Positions 51,888-60,700 of a stretch of DNA of 64,000 nt are shown piece by piece. A program made the position numbers and the translations under genes. The notes under the pieces are model-generated. The model did no database searches and was not told where the DNA came from. It saw only the letters and a program-made list of their open reading frames with translations. Origin of the DNA: Tistrella mobilis (GTDB lineage Bacteria > Pseudomonadota > Alphaproteobacteria > Tistrellales > Tistrellaceae); NCBI RefSeq assembly GCF_039634785.1, contig NZ_JBBIAB010000007.1, forward strand, positions 186,001 to 250,000. The letters are read 5' to 3'. Every line of letters starts with the position of its first letter. The stretch's first letter is position 1.

Positions 51888-53615
51888 ATGACCGAGACGT
51901 CCTACAAGGTCGCCGCCGTCCAGTTCGAGCCGACGCTCTACGAGAAGGAGCGCAACATCACCCGCCTCCTCGCCCTGGTGGAGACGGCCGCACAGGGCGG
52001 CGCGAAGCTGATCGTGACGCCCGAGATGGGGACGACCGGCTATTGCTGGTACGACCGCGCCGAAGTCGCCCCCTTCGTCGAGCCGGTGCCCGGCCCCACC
52101 ACCGACCGCTTTGCGGTGCTGGCCCATGCCTATGACTGCTACATCGTCATCGGCATGCCCGAGGTCGACCCTGAAACGAACCTCTATCACAACACCGCCG
52201 TGCTGATCGGCCCCGACGGCGTGATCGGCCGCCACCGCAAGAGCCATTCCTATATCGCCGAGCCCAAATGGGCGGTGGCCGGCGACGAGCATGCGGTGTT
52301 CGAAACCCCGATCGGCCGCATCGCCATGCTGGTCTGCATGGACATCCATTTCATCGAGACCGCCCGCCTCGATGCTCTGGGCGGGGCGGATGTGATCTGC
52401 CATATCAGCAACTGGCTGGCCGAGCGCTGCCCGGCGCCCTATTGGATCACCCGCGCCTTCGAGAACGGCTGCTATGTGATCGAGGCCAATCGCTGGGGGC
52501 TGGAGCGGACGGTCGAATTCTCGGGCGGCAGCTGCATCCTGGGGCCCGACGGCAGCATGGAAGCGGTGCTCGACTGCGGCGACGGCGTCGTCTACGGCAC
52601 GGTCGACCTGGCCCGCGCCCGGGCGCGCAAGGTTCTGGGCGAGCCGGTCTTCACCCAGCGCCGGCCCGCGCTTTATGCCGAGCTGATGACGAATACCTTC
52701 CTCTGGAACCCGCTCGACTTCTTCCGCCTCTATGGTTACCGCGCCCTGCCCCAGGGCGGTGTGTTCGAGGTGGCAGCCGCCCAGTTCACGCCCGGCGACG
52801 ATGCGGCCGCCAATCTGGAGCGGGCCGCCTGGCATGCGGCCGAGGCGTCGGCGAAGGGGGCCGTGCTGCTGGTCCTGCCGGAATATGCGCTGACCGGCAC
52901 CGCGCCCGCCAATGCCGTCGGGCTCGACGGGCCGGAGGTCGCGCGGCTGGTCAACATCGCCATCCGCCACCGCCTCCACATCGTTGCCGGCCTGATCGAG
53001 GCCGAGGGCGATGCCCGGTATTCGACCGCGGTTCTGGTCGGCCCCGAGGGCATCGTCGGCCGCTACCGCAAGATCCACCTCACCACCGCCGAGGCCGGCT
53101 GGGCGACGGCCGGTGACGACTGGGCGGTGTTCGACCTGCCCTTCGGGCGGCTCGGCCTGCTGATCGGCCATGACCTCGCCTTCCCCGAGGCCGGCCGCGT
53201 CCTGGCGCTGCGCGGGGTCGACGTGATCGCGGCACCGGCCGCCATCGCAGGGCGGATCTCCTTCGGCCATCCGGGCAGCAAAGTGGCGCAGAACCCGCCG
53301 ATCCCGACCGGCGCCGATCCGCATCACTGGCTGCTGTTCCGGGTGCGGGCCGGCGAGAACAATGTCTGGCTGGTCGCCGCCAACCACATCGACGAGGCGA
53401 GGGGCTATGCCGGCAAGAGCGGCATCTTCGGCCCCGACAGCTTCGCCTTCCCCCGCCGCGAAGCCTTCATTCCCGAAGGCGAAGGCCTGGTGACCGCCAC
53501 CATCGACACCGGCACGCTGCCGGGCTCGCCCTATCCGACCAATGTCGTGCGCCGCAAGGATCTGGTCGCCATGCGCCAGGTCCATCACTACCTGCCGCTG
53601 GTCCGGCAGGACTGA
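51888..53615 (+). CDS. Two-domain nitrilase-superfamily hydrolase, second domain degenerate
   Basis: 575 residues made of two carbon-nitrogen hydrolase domains. Domain 1 (about 5-270) has the full catalytic triad: Glu46 (VTPEMGTTGY), Lys118 (GRHRKSHSYIAE) and Cys150 (MLVCMDIHF). Domain 2 (about 292-560) keeps Glu332 (VLPEYALTG) and Lys395 (YRKIHLTTAE), but the cysteine position reads LLIGHDLAFPE, Gly427 in place of Cys, so it should be inactive. The family hydrolyses amides, carbamoyl compounds or nitriles. Placed last in an AmiR-controlled amide/urea transporter operon, it is the likely amidase of the pathway. The exact substrate is unknown. Confidence 0.88.
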   Translation: MTETSYKVAAVQFEPTLYEKERNITRLLALVETAAQGGAKLIVTPEMGTTGYCWYDRAEVAPFVEPVPGPTTDRFAVLAHAYDCYIVIGMPEVDPETNLYHNTAVLIGPDGVIGRHRKSHSYIAEPKWAVAGDEHAVFETPIGRIAMLVCMDIHFIETARLDALGGADVICHISNWLAERCPAPYWITRAFENGCYVIEANRWGLERTVEFSGGSCILGPDGSMEAVLDCGDGVVYGTVDLARARARKVLGEPVFTQRRPALYAELMTNTFLWNPLDFFRLYGYRALPQGGVFEVAAAQFTPGDDAAANLERAAWHAAEASAKGAVLLVLPEYALTGTAPANAVGLDGPEVARLVNIAIRHRLHIVAGLIEAEGDARYSTAVLVGPEGIVGRYRKIHLTTAEAGWATAGDDWAVFDLPFGRLGLLIGHDLAFPEAGRVLALRGVDVIAAPAAIAGRISFGHPGSKVAQNPPIPTGADPHHWLLFRVRAGENNVWLVAANHIDEARGYAGKSGIFGPDSFAFPRREAFIPEGEGLVTATIDTGTLPGSPYPTNVVRRKDLVAMRQVHHYLPLVRQD

Positions 53616-53659
53616 AGATCGGGCCGCCGCCGGGCCTCTCCGGCGGCGGCATTCTTGCC

Positions 53660-54193
53660 TTACGAGCCGGGATAGACGCCCGCGAGGCAGATGCAGAAGT
53701 TCAGGGCGAGCAGAGGGGAGCGGTTCTCATGCGGCTGGCCACCGCCGGTCGCGCCGATCGCCGCTGTATCCATGGTCACGGCAGCCGTCTGATCATAGGG
53801 CGCGAAGACATCGCCCGAGACCGGCGTGGCGATGACCGAGACATTGGCCGTGGGCGTGGTCTGGATCGTGGCCGTGGTCGAGGTATCGACCTGAAGGCCG
53901 TGCGTATGCGCCGGCAGCTGCGCCGTGGTCAGCGTGACCGAGACGGTGCCGGTCATGCTGCCGAGCGTCCGGTTGGTGAGGCCCGTCCCCTGCCCCGCCC
54001 CCATCGGCGCGGTCCCCTGCAGATTGGGAAGATAGAACAACGTCCCGTCCGCCGGGCCGTAATAGCTCTTGATCACCGAGAACAGGGCCTTGTTCTGATC
54101 GATCAGCAGCCTGCCGCCATTGCAGAAGGCCCAGTCCTGCGGGGCATAGTCGAAGCTGTAGACCCGGATTTCTCCGGTGAAAGCATCTGCCAT
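53660..54193 (-). CDS. Tail-collar domain protein 1 (MdpB-like)
   Basis: 177 residues of the phage tail-collar family also known from microcystin-dependent protein MdpB. FTGEIRVYSFDYAPQDWAFCNGGRLLIDQNKALFSVIKSYYGPADGTLFYLPNLQGTAPMGAG is the collar domain. A threonine-rich middle follows, then the C-terminal GGGQPHENRSPLLALNFCICLAGVYPG. There is no signal peptide. It is the last of three tandem paralogues, 13 bases downstream of the second. Function of chromosomal, non-phage members is not established. Confidence 0.87.
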   Translation of the reverse strand: MADAFTGEIRVYSFDYAPQDWAFCNGGRLLIDQNKALFSVIKSYYGPADGTLFYLPNLQGTAPMGAGQGTGLTNRTLGSMTGTVSVTLTTAQLPAHTHGLQVDTSTTATIQTTPTANVSVIATPVSGDVFAPYDQTAAVTMDTAAIGATGGGQPHENRSPLLALNFCICLAGVYPGS

Positions 54194-54206
54194 GGTGGTG
54201 CCTGCT

Positions 54207-54755
54207 TCAGGATGTCGCCGCGGTGGCGATGCTGCCGGTGATGGCGATGATGTAGTTGATCGCGGTGGACGGCATCACGTTCGGATGCGCCTCACCACCG
54301 CCCACCGTGCCGATCGCCTGGGATGACAGGGCGCCCGTGCTGCCGGACTGGAGTGCAGCGTCGGTATAAAGGCCGGTAAAGCCCGATTGTACCGGCGCCT
54401 CCGCCAGCATCCGGCCGGCCGGCGCCGTCTCGTCAGCCGTGCTTGCGGCGATCTGCACAGTATGACTGTGCGGCGGGATCTGCTGCGTGGTCAGGGTCAC
54501 CGTCTCTTCCCCGAAGGTCTGGCCCAGACGGTAGTAACTGTCCACACCCGGCCCCTGGCCGATATGGACGGGGATCCGGCCCCGCAGATCCGGAAGATTG
54601 AAGGTCTTGATGCCGTCGCCACCGTATTTCGTGGTCAGCACGGTATAGAGTGCAGGATATTCGGTCATCGACATGGCCTGGCCGTTGCAGAAGGCCCAGC
54701 CGGATGGCGCGACGTCGCCGGCGAAGAGCCGGATCTCGCCGAGATACTGGTACAT
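54207..54755 (-). CDS. Tail-collar domain protein 2 (MdpB-like)
   Basis: 182 residues. Collar domain YLGEIRLFAGDVAPSGWAFCNGQAMSMTEYPALYTVLTTKYGGDGIKTFNLPDLRGRIPVHIGQGPGVDSYYRLGQTFGEETVTLTTQQIPPHSHTVQ, C-terminal GGGEAHPNVMPSTAINYIIAITG. This one is closest to canonical MdpB (YxLGQxxGxxxVTLTxxxxPxHxH). ATG at 54755 with GGAG 7 bases upstream. 19 bases downstream of paralogue 3 and 13 upstream of paralogue 1. Confidence 0.88.
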   Translation of the reverse strand: MYQYLGEIRLFAGDVAPSGWAFCNGQAMSMTEYPALYTVLTTKYGGDGIKTFNLPDLRGRIPVHIGQGPGVDSYYRLGQTFGEETVTLTTQQIPPHSHTVQIAASTADETAPAGRMLAEAPVQSGFTGLYTDAALQSGSTGALSSQAIGTVGGGEAHPNVMPSTAINYIIAITGSIATAATS

Positions 54756-54774
54756 GAGGCTCTCCCGATCGGCG

Positions 54775-55293
54775 TCAGCTGCGCTGCGGCCAGTTGCCGG
54801 TGGTCGCGATGCAGTAGAAGAGCGCAAGGCCCGGCTGGCGGTTCTCATGCGTACCGGCGTCACCGACCGAGGTGACGGCCCCGGCGGCAAGGGGAATGGT
54901 ATCGCCGCCACCCGCGGCATAGACCGCAGGCTGCGCCGATGCGAAGACCTCCCCCGACGGCGAGACCGAAGAGGCCGCGGTCGAGACTGCGACCAGCGGA
55001 TGGTCATGCGCCGGAATTTCAGAGGCGGCGAGCAGGACGCCCTCGACGCCGGCCGTCTGGGCGATCTTGTAGCTCACCCCCTGAACCGGCTGGCTGGTGA
55101 CGCAGACGGGCGTGCGGCCGCGCAGATCCGGCAGCGCGAAATATGTCCGGCCGTCGCCGCCATAGCGATCACCCAGAAGCGCAAAGAGATCCTGGTGCTG
55201 CTGGATCGACATCAGCTGGCCCTCGCAGGGGGCCCAGCCGGTTGGCGGTATGCCGCCGGCGAAAATGCGGATCTCTCCGATGAACGGGTCCAT
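54775..55293 (-). CDS. Tail-collar domain protein 3 (MdpB-like)
   Basis: 172 residues. FIGEIRIFAGGIPPTGWAPCEGQLMSIQQHQDLFALLGDRYGGDGRTYFALPDLRGRTPVCVTSQPVQGVSYKIAQTAGVEGVLLAASEIPAHDHPLVAV, then GDAGTHENRQPGLALFYCIATTGNWPQR. First gene of the three-gene unit, with a strong AAGGAGG 8 bases before its ATG at 55293. The three paralogues share the GEIR...W.FC.G, LPDL.G and H-N.(S/P)..A..(F/Y) elements but have diverged strongly between. Confidence 0.88.
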   Translation of the reverse strand: MDPFIGEIRIFAGGIPPTGWAPCEGQLMSIQQHQDLFALLGDRYGGDGRTYFALPDLRGRTPVCVTSQPVQGVSYKIAQTAGVEGVLLAASEIPAHDHPLVAVSTAASSVSPSGEVFASAQPAVYAAGGGDTIPLAAGAVTSVGDAGTHENRQPGLALFYCIATTGNWPQRS

Positions 55294-55451
55294 CCCCGTT
55301 CCTCCTTCATGCATGTCCCGGGCAGGCGGTACCGGCCCGGCAGGTTGGCATAGCCCGGGCATCGGACAGAGATGGACGGCCGGGTTGATGGATCCCGGCC
55401 ATCATCGCCTGATCATGCTTTCAAGTCACTACATATGTGCAGAAGAACGCG

Positions 55452-55490
55452 ATCAATTCTGCGCCAAAATGCACCACATCAAGAATTGAT
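55452..55490. other. Inverted repeat in AT-rich intergenic patch
   Basis: ATCAATTCT (55452-55460) and AGAATTGAT (55482-55490), perfect 9-bp arms with 21 bases between. The surrounding 55430-55495 is unusually AT-rich for this sequence. It lies 16 bases after the KAS-like stop and about 160 bases before the collar operon. It could be a terminator for the polyketide operon or an operator/promoter element for the collar genes. Confidence 0.5.
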
Positions 55491-55505
55491 ATCAGAGCCG
55501 GGCCG

Positions 55506-56876
55506 TCATCTGCCGATCCCGTCAGATCCGGCGACCACCAGCGAGGCATTGATGCCGCCAAAGCCGAAGCTGTTGACCAGCACCGGCCGGCCGGGATCGA
55601 TGTCCCGCGGTGCGCCTGCCACCACGTCGATGCAGGCGGTGTCCTCCGATGCGGCCCGGAACCCCGCGACCGGCGGCAGGCGCCGGCGTGACAGGGCGCC
55701 CAGCGCCGCCACCGTGCTGACCGGCCCGTTGGCGGCGAAGACATAACCGGTGGCGCCCTTGACCGAGGTGACCGGCGGGCGGTGGCTGCCGGTCAGCTCC
55801 GCGATCGCCGCCGCCTCGATCGCATCGCCGGTGATCATGCCCGAGGCCTGGGCCATCACCGCGCCCAGATCGGCCGGATCGACGCCGGCATCTTTCAGCG
55901 CCAGACGCATGCAGGCCAGGCCTTCGCGGTCGGGGATGCGGGTCAGGTCCGGCGCGCCGGAATTGGTGGCATAGCCCAGAATGCGGCCCAGCACTGCCCG
56001 GCCGTCACAGGCATCGGCCCGGTGCAGCAGCAGCATGGCGGCGGCCTCGCCACAGATCATGCCGTCACGTGCGCCATCGAAGGGACGCGCGGCCGGCACC
56101 TCGCCACCTACTGCCCCCTGGCCCGCGGCCCCGCGCGAAAGCGCATGCATTGCCTCGAACCCCGACCAGGTGATGGGGGTGGTGACGGCTTCCGATCCGC
56201 CGGCCAGCGCCCAGTCGATCCGCCCGGCCCGCAGTTCGGCGAGCGCATGACCGATCGCCTGGGTGCCGCTGGCGCAGGCACCGGCCAGCGTCACCTGCGG
56301 CCCCTCGAAGCCGAGCCGGAGCGCGGTCATGCTCGCCGCCATGTTCGGGATCAGCGAGGGGATCAGGAAAGGCGTGGTCTTGCGGGGGCCCGCGCGTTCC
56401 TGCTTCAGCACCCCCTGTTCGATATGGGGCAGGCCGCCCATGGCGACCCCCATGGCGATCAGCCCGCGGCCTTCGGGCAGGCGCGGCCGGCCGGTCGCGG
56501 CCGGATCCGCACCCAGTGCCGTCATCGAGGCATGAACGGCGAGCCGGACGAACAGGCTCATCCGCTCCAGCTCGTGCGAGAGATGATCGCGGGCGAAGCG
56601 CAGGGACGGTTCCGGCACTTCGGCCGCGATCCGGCAGGTGAAGCGGGCAGGGTCGAACCGGGTGACGGGTGCCGCCGCCACCCGCCCCGCGGCCAGGGCG
56701 TCGTCGAGAACCTCCCGCCCCAGGCCGAAGGCGGTGACGCAGCCGATGCCGGTCACCGCGGCGGCCCGGCCGTCGGCGGCAGCACGGGTGTCCGCCGCAG
56801 CATCGGCCGGATCGCCGGACGGCAGGGGATCGTCTCCGGCGGCCGTCCGCCGCCAGGGCCAGCGCATCGGCTTCAT
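55506..56876 (-). CDS. KAS-II-like ketosynthase lacking both catalytic histidines
   Basis: 456 residues, with about 38 unmatched residues before the thiolase fold starts (AVTGIGCVTAFGLG). The nucleophile Cys201 (LAGACASGTQAIG), Lys373 and the C-terminal NSFGFGGINAS are kept. However, the HGT histidine is Gln343 (VMAQASGMITGD) and the GHxxGAAG histidine is Tyr378 (SVKGATGYVFAANG). A protein with C-Q-Y in place of C-H-H should not decarboxylate malonyl-ACP or condense. Acyl transfer, esterification or a gatekeeping role, as for KS0 domains, is more likely. 17 bases downstream of the ACP gene, last gene of the polyketide operon. Confidence 0.88.
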   Translation of the reverse strand: MKPMRWPWRRTAAGDDPLPSGDPADAAADTRAAADGRAAAVTGIGCVTAFGLGREVLDDALAAGRVAAAPVTRFDPARFTCRIAAEVPEPSLRFARDHLSHELERMSLFVRLAVHASMTALGADPAATGRPRLPEGRGLIAMGVAMGGLPHIEQGVLKQERAGPRKTTPFLIPSLIPNMAASMTALRLGFEGPQVTLAGACASGTQAIGHALAELRAGRIDWALAGGSEAVTTPITWSGFEAMHALSRGAAGQGAVGGEVPAARPFDGARDGMICGEAAAMLLLHRADACDGRAVLGRILGYATNSGAPDLTRIPDREGLACMRLALKDAGVDPADLGAVMAQASGMITGDAIEAAAIAELTGSHRPPVTSVKGATGYVFAANGPVSTVAALGALSRRRLPPVAGFRAASEDTACIDVVAGAPRDIDPGRPVLVNSFGFGGINASLVVAGSDGIGR

Positions 56877-56893
56877 GGGTGCCGCAGCCTCCG

Positions 56894-57145
56894 TCAGGCC
56901 GCCGCGGCGCGCTGTTCACGGATATGGTCGACGAGCCCGCCCAGGGTGTCGATCTGATCCATCACCGCCTCGTCGAATTCGACCCCGAAACAATCCTCCA
57001 GATAGAGGATCATCTCGAACATCTTGAGAGAGTTGAGCCCGTCGATCGAGGTGGCGAGCTTGGAGTCGGGCGTGAGATGGCTCACATCGGCCTCCAGATA
57101 CTCGCCGATGCGGGTCACCACATCGTTGAAGAGCGTATCGGTCAT
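56894..57145 (-). CDS. Discrete acyl carrier protein
   Basis: 83 residues, acidic, four-helix ACP fold. The phosphopantetheine site is Ser39 in SIDGLNSLKMFEMILYLEDCFGVEFDE; the usual DSL reads NSL, a variation that still presents the serine. It carries acyl chains as thioesters for the polyketide operon. AAGGAGGAG lies close before the ATG. Placed between the hotdog thioesterase and the KAS-like gene. Confidence 0.9.
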   Translation of the reverse strand: MTDTLFNDVVTRIGEYLEADVSHLTPDSKLATSIDGLNSLKMFEMILYLEDCFGVEFDEAVMDQIDTLGGLVDHIREQRAAAA

Positions 57146-57215
57146 GGGGGATCTCCTCCTTCCGGCCGCCGGCTCCGCCGGTCGGCAGTTTTCGGGCGGG
57201 CCCGCAGGCGGCGGC

Positions 57216-57650
57216 TCAACGCCGCTGCAGCACCGCCAGCGACACCACCGCCTTGGACACCCGCACCGGCGTGTCGTCCCTGACGGCGAAGACTTCGGAT
57301 TCGCAGACCACCAGACGGCGCCCCGCCTGCAGCACCGTTGCCCGGCAGCGGAGCTCCGTGCCCAGCGCCGCCTTCAGCAGGCTGGTGGTGAAGCTGGTGG
57401 TCAGCACGAATTCATCGGCGGCGATGGTCGTGAAGGCCGCCGCCCCCGCGGTATGGTCGGCGATGGTCATCTGCACGCCGGCATGGATCACACCGTCATG
57501 CTGCATGTGCCGCGGATGGATGGTCACACGGCTTTCGACCAGCCCCGGCTCGACCGTCACCGGCTCGATGCCGAGATCGGTGATGAAACCGGCCTGACCG
57601 AAGATGGCACGGGCGGCTTCGGCGAAAGCGGGGTTGCGGGGTTCGAACAT
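57216..57650 (-). CDS. Hotdog-fold thioesterase (PaaI-like)
   Basis: 144 residues, single hotdog domain. The catalytic segment HPRHMQHDGVIHAGVQMTIADHTAGAAAFT has the QHxGxxHAG...D pattern of PaaI/YbgC-like acyl-CoA or acyl-ACP thioesterases, with Asp in IADH as the likely acid. Co-transcribed with the PKS (52 bases after its stop). It probably releases the finished chain or clears misprimed units. No TE domain is present at the PKS C-terminus, which makes this the candidate off-loading enzyme. Confidence 0.87.
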   Translation of the reverse strand: MFEPRNPAFAEAARAIFGQAGFITDLGIEPVTVEPGLVESRVTIHPRHMQHDGVIHAGVQMTIADHTAGAAAFTTIAADEFVLTTSFTTSLLKAALGTELRCRATVLQAGRRLVVCESEVFAVRDDTPVRVSKAVVSLAVLQRR

Positions 57651-57702
57651 CGGCGTCTCTCTCCGGCTTGGGAAAGGGCTCGTCTGCGGAGCCCTGGATG
57701 GG

Positions 57703-60700
57703 TCAGGGTGCGATCGCAGGCAGCAACCGCTCCGCCAGCTTGGAGAGCGACGGGCTCTGGGTCAATTCTATCGCAGGTGTCTTCACGCCCAGATCATCCT
57801 CGATCAGGCAGCTGAGTTCGACGGCCATGAGCGAATCGAGCCCGAGTTCGGCCAGCGGCTGGCCGGTATCGAGCGTCTCGGCGCTGGTGCCGAGCACGGT
57901 GGCGAGCCGTGCCGCGAGCGCCGCCTCGACCATGGCCTGGCGGTCCTCGGCCGCCGCCTCGCGGATCCGGGCAAGGACCTGGTCGCCCTCTCCACCGCCA
58001 CCGCCGGCACCACCGGCGCCTTCGGTCAGCGGCAGGTCGGCATAGCGCGGGTTGCGGGCAAGCTCGGGCATGTAGCGGGCCCAGACCGCCCAGTCGATGT
58101 CGATCACGCCCGAGGCGACCGCCCCGGCCCCGAGCAGCGCCTCCAGAGAGGCCAGCGCATCGGGGGCCTGGACGGGGGTGAGGCCGTGGCGTTCGAAATG
58201 CCGGGCGATCTCGTCATGGGCCGCGACATAGCCCACGCCCCCGATCGCCCCCCAGTCGACCGCCAGCGCCGGCAGACCCTGCGCCCGGCGCCGTTCCGCC
58301 AGCGCCACCAGATACTGGTTGGCGGCGACGTAATTGGCCTGGCCGGGATTGCCGACCATCGCCGCAAAGGACGAGAACATCACGAACATCTCGACCGGAT
58401 CGTCGCGGGTCGCGAGATGCAGGTTGAGCGCGCCCTCGATCTTGGGGGCCGTCACCCGGTGGAGACGATCGCGATCGAGCTTCAGGACGAAATCGTCGTC
58501 CAGCACCATGGCCGCATGCAGCACGCCCTTGAGCGGCGGCAGATCGGCCCGGATCCGACCAAGCATGGCCTCCACCGCCGCCCGGTCGGTGACGTCACAG
58601 CGTTCCACCCGCACCCGGGTGCCACCGGCGCGCAGCCGGTCGACCGCGGCCTGGGCCTCGGGCGTGGCGGCGCCGGACCGGCCGGCCAGCACCACCGTCC
58701 CCGCACCTTTGGCCACCAGCCATTCGGCAACGGCGAGGCCGAAGCCGCCCAGACCGCCGGTCATCAGATAGGTGCCGTCGGATTTGAGCGGCAGCGGCTT
58801 CGGCAGCGGCCGGGCGATGCGCGCGGCCTCGTCTTCCATGGCGAGCACGATCTTGCCGATATGGCGCGCCTGGGCCATGTGGCGGAAGGCCTGTTCGGCC
58901 CTGGACACCGGCCAGACCCGCCGCGGCAGCGGCTGAAGCCCGCCTTCGGCGAAGGCATCGGCCACCTCGGTCATCAGCCGTGCGGCAAGTTTCGGCCGCT
59001 CGCGGAACACCCGGTCGAGGTCGATGGCGAAATAGGAGAGGTTGTTGCGGAACGGCCGGAGACCGATGCGGGAATTGCCGTAGATGTCGGTCTTGCCGAT
59101 CTCCAGGAAGCGGCCATAAGCCCTGAGCAGGCCGAGCGATTTCGGGATGGCCTCACCCGCCAGCGAGTTCAGCACCATGTCGACGCCTTCGCCATCGGTC
59201 GCCGCCATGATCTGGTCGGCGAAGTCGAGGCTGCGGCTGTCATAGACATGGGTGACGCCCAGGCTGCGGACGAAATCGCGTTTCTCGGGCGAGCCGGCCG
59301 TGGCATGGATCTCCAGCCCCGCCCGCTGTGCGACCTGGATCGCGGTCAGGCCGACACCGCCGGCGGCGGCATGGATCAGGATCCGCTCTCCGGCCTCGGC
59401 GCGGGCCAGATGATGCAGCGCATACCAGACCGTGACGAAGGTGATCGGGATGGTCGCGCCCCCTTCCAGCGGCACCCCGTCGGGCAGCTTCGCCACGAAG
59501 CCGCGGCCGACCACGGTGCGGCTGGCGAAGCCGGGCGCGATCGCCATCACCCGGTCGCCGGGCGCCAGATCATCCACCCCCGGCCCCACCCGCCGGATGG
59601 TGCCGGCGACCTCGTCGCCCAGCACCAGGGGCTCGTCGCCCTCGGTCGGGTAGATGCCCATCACCTTCATCACGTCGCGGAAGTTGAGCCCGGTGAAGGC
59701 GACATCGATCTCGACCTCCCCCGGCCCCGGCTCGCGCAGCCGCGCCTCGGTCAGCATCAGATTGTCGAGCGCGCCGGTCTTGAGGGCATCGAGCCGGAAG
59801 GCGGTTCCGGCCGCCGCCGGCCTGGGGTCGAGCGCCCGGCGGCGAAGCCCGTCGAGCGTCTCGGCCCGGATGCGGCCGACATGGGTCCGCGCGCCGCGGA
59901 GCGCGATTTCCGTCTCGTCGCCGGCCCCCTCGGCACAGATCCGGGCCAGTGCCTCGATCTCGTCGGTCCCGTCGGTCGAGACGGCGGCCGGCAGGTCGAC
60001 CATCACCGTGCCCAGTTCCGGATGTTCGTTGGTCAGCACCCGGGCAAAGCCCCAGGCCGGCGCCTGTGCGGCCTCGGGCGCCGGATCGTCGGGCCGCACC
60101 CGCCGGGCACCGGCGGTCGCCAGCACCAGCCGTGGCGGATTGCCGAAGCTCGGATCGGTCACCGTCTGGACCAGTTCCATCAGCACCGCGGCCCCCGTCG
60201 CCTCCACGGCCGTCATATCGGCCGCTTCGGTCGGCCCGGCATCGAGCGACCAGAGATGCAGAATGCCGCCCACCTCGGGCAGATCCATCAGCGCCCGGTC
60301 CACCAGGCTACGGACATCGGCCACCTCGCCGGCCGTCACGGTCCTCACCGGATGGCCCCGTGCCTCAAGCGCTGCGGCAACCGCCGCACCGACACCGCGA
60401 CCATCGGCCAGAACCAGCCAGCCGGGCTTCGCGCGGGTGATGGTGCTGAGCCCGAGCAGGGCATCCAGCTCGTCGGCCCCGGCCGCCGGCGCCTCGCCGG
60501 TGGTCACCGCGGTCTCGGTGGTCGACCGCCGGGCCAGGATGACGCTGTGAACGGTCGCCCCGCCATCCTCGCGGTCGTCGAGCGCCGCCACCGCCGGGCA
60601 GCCGGCGCGCATGAGCGCGGCTTCCCAGGCCGGCAGGGTCATGCAGGCATGATCGGGACGGGTCCCGGCATCGTCGAAGGCCCACCAGCCCTTGAGCATG

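Noticed and set aside
53660-55293. Prophage remnant suggested by tail-collar domains
   Set aside because: No capsid, terminase, integrase, lysis or other tail gene nearby. Collar-domain proteins of the MdpB type occur on chromosomes outside phages.
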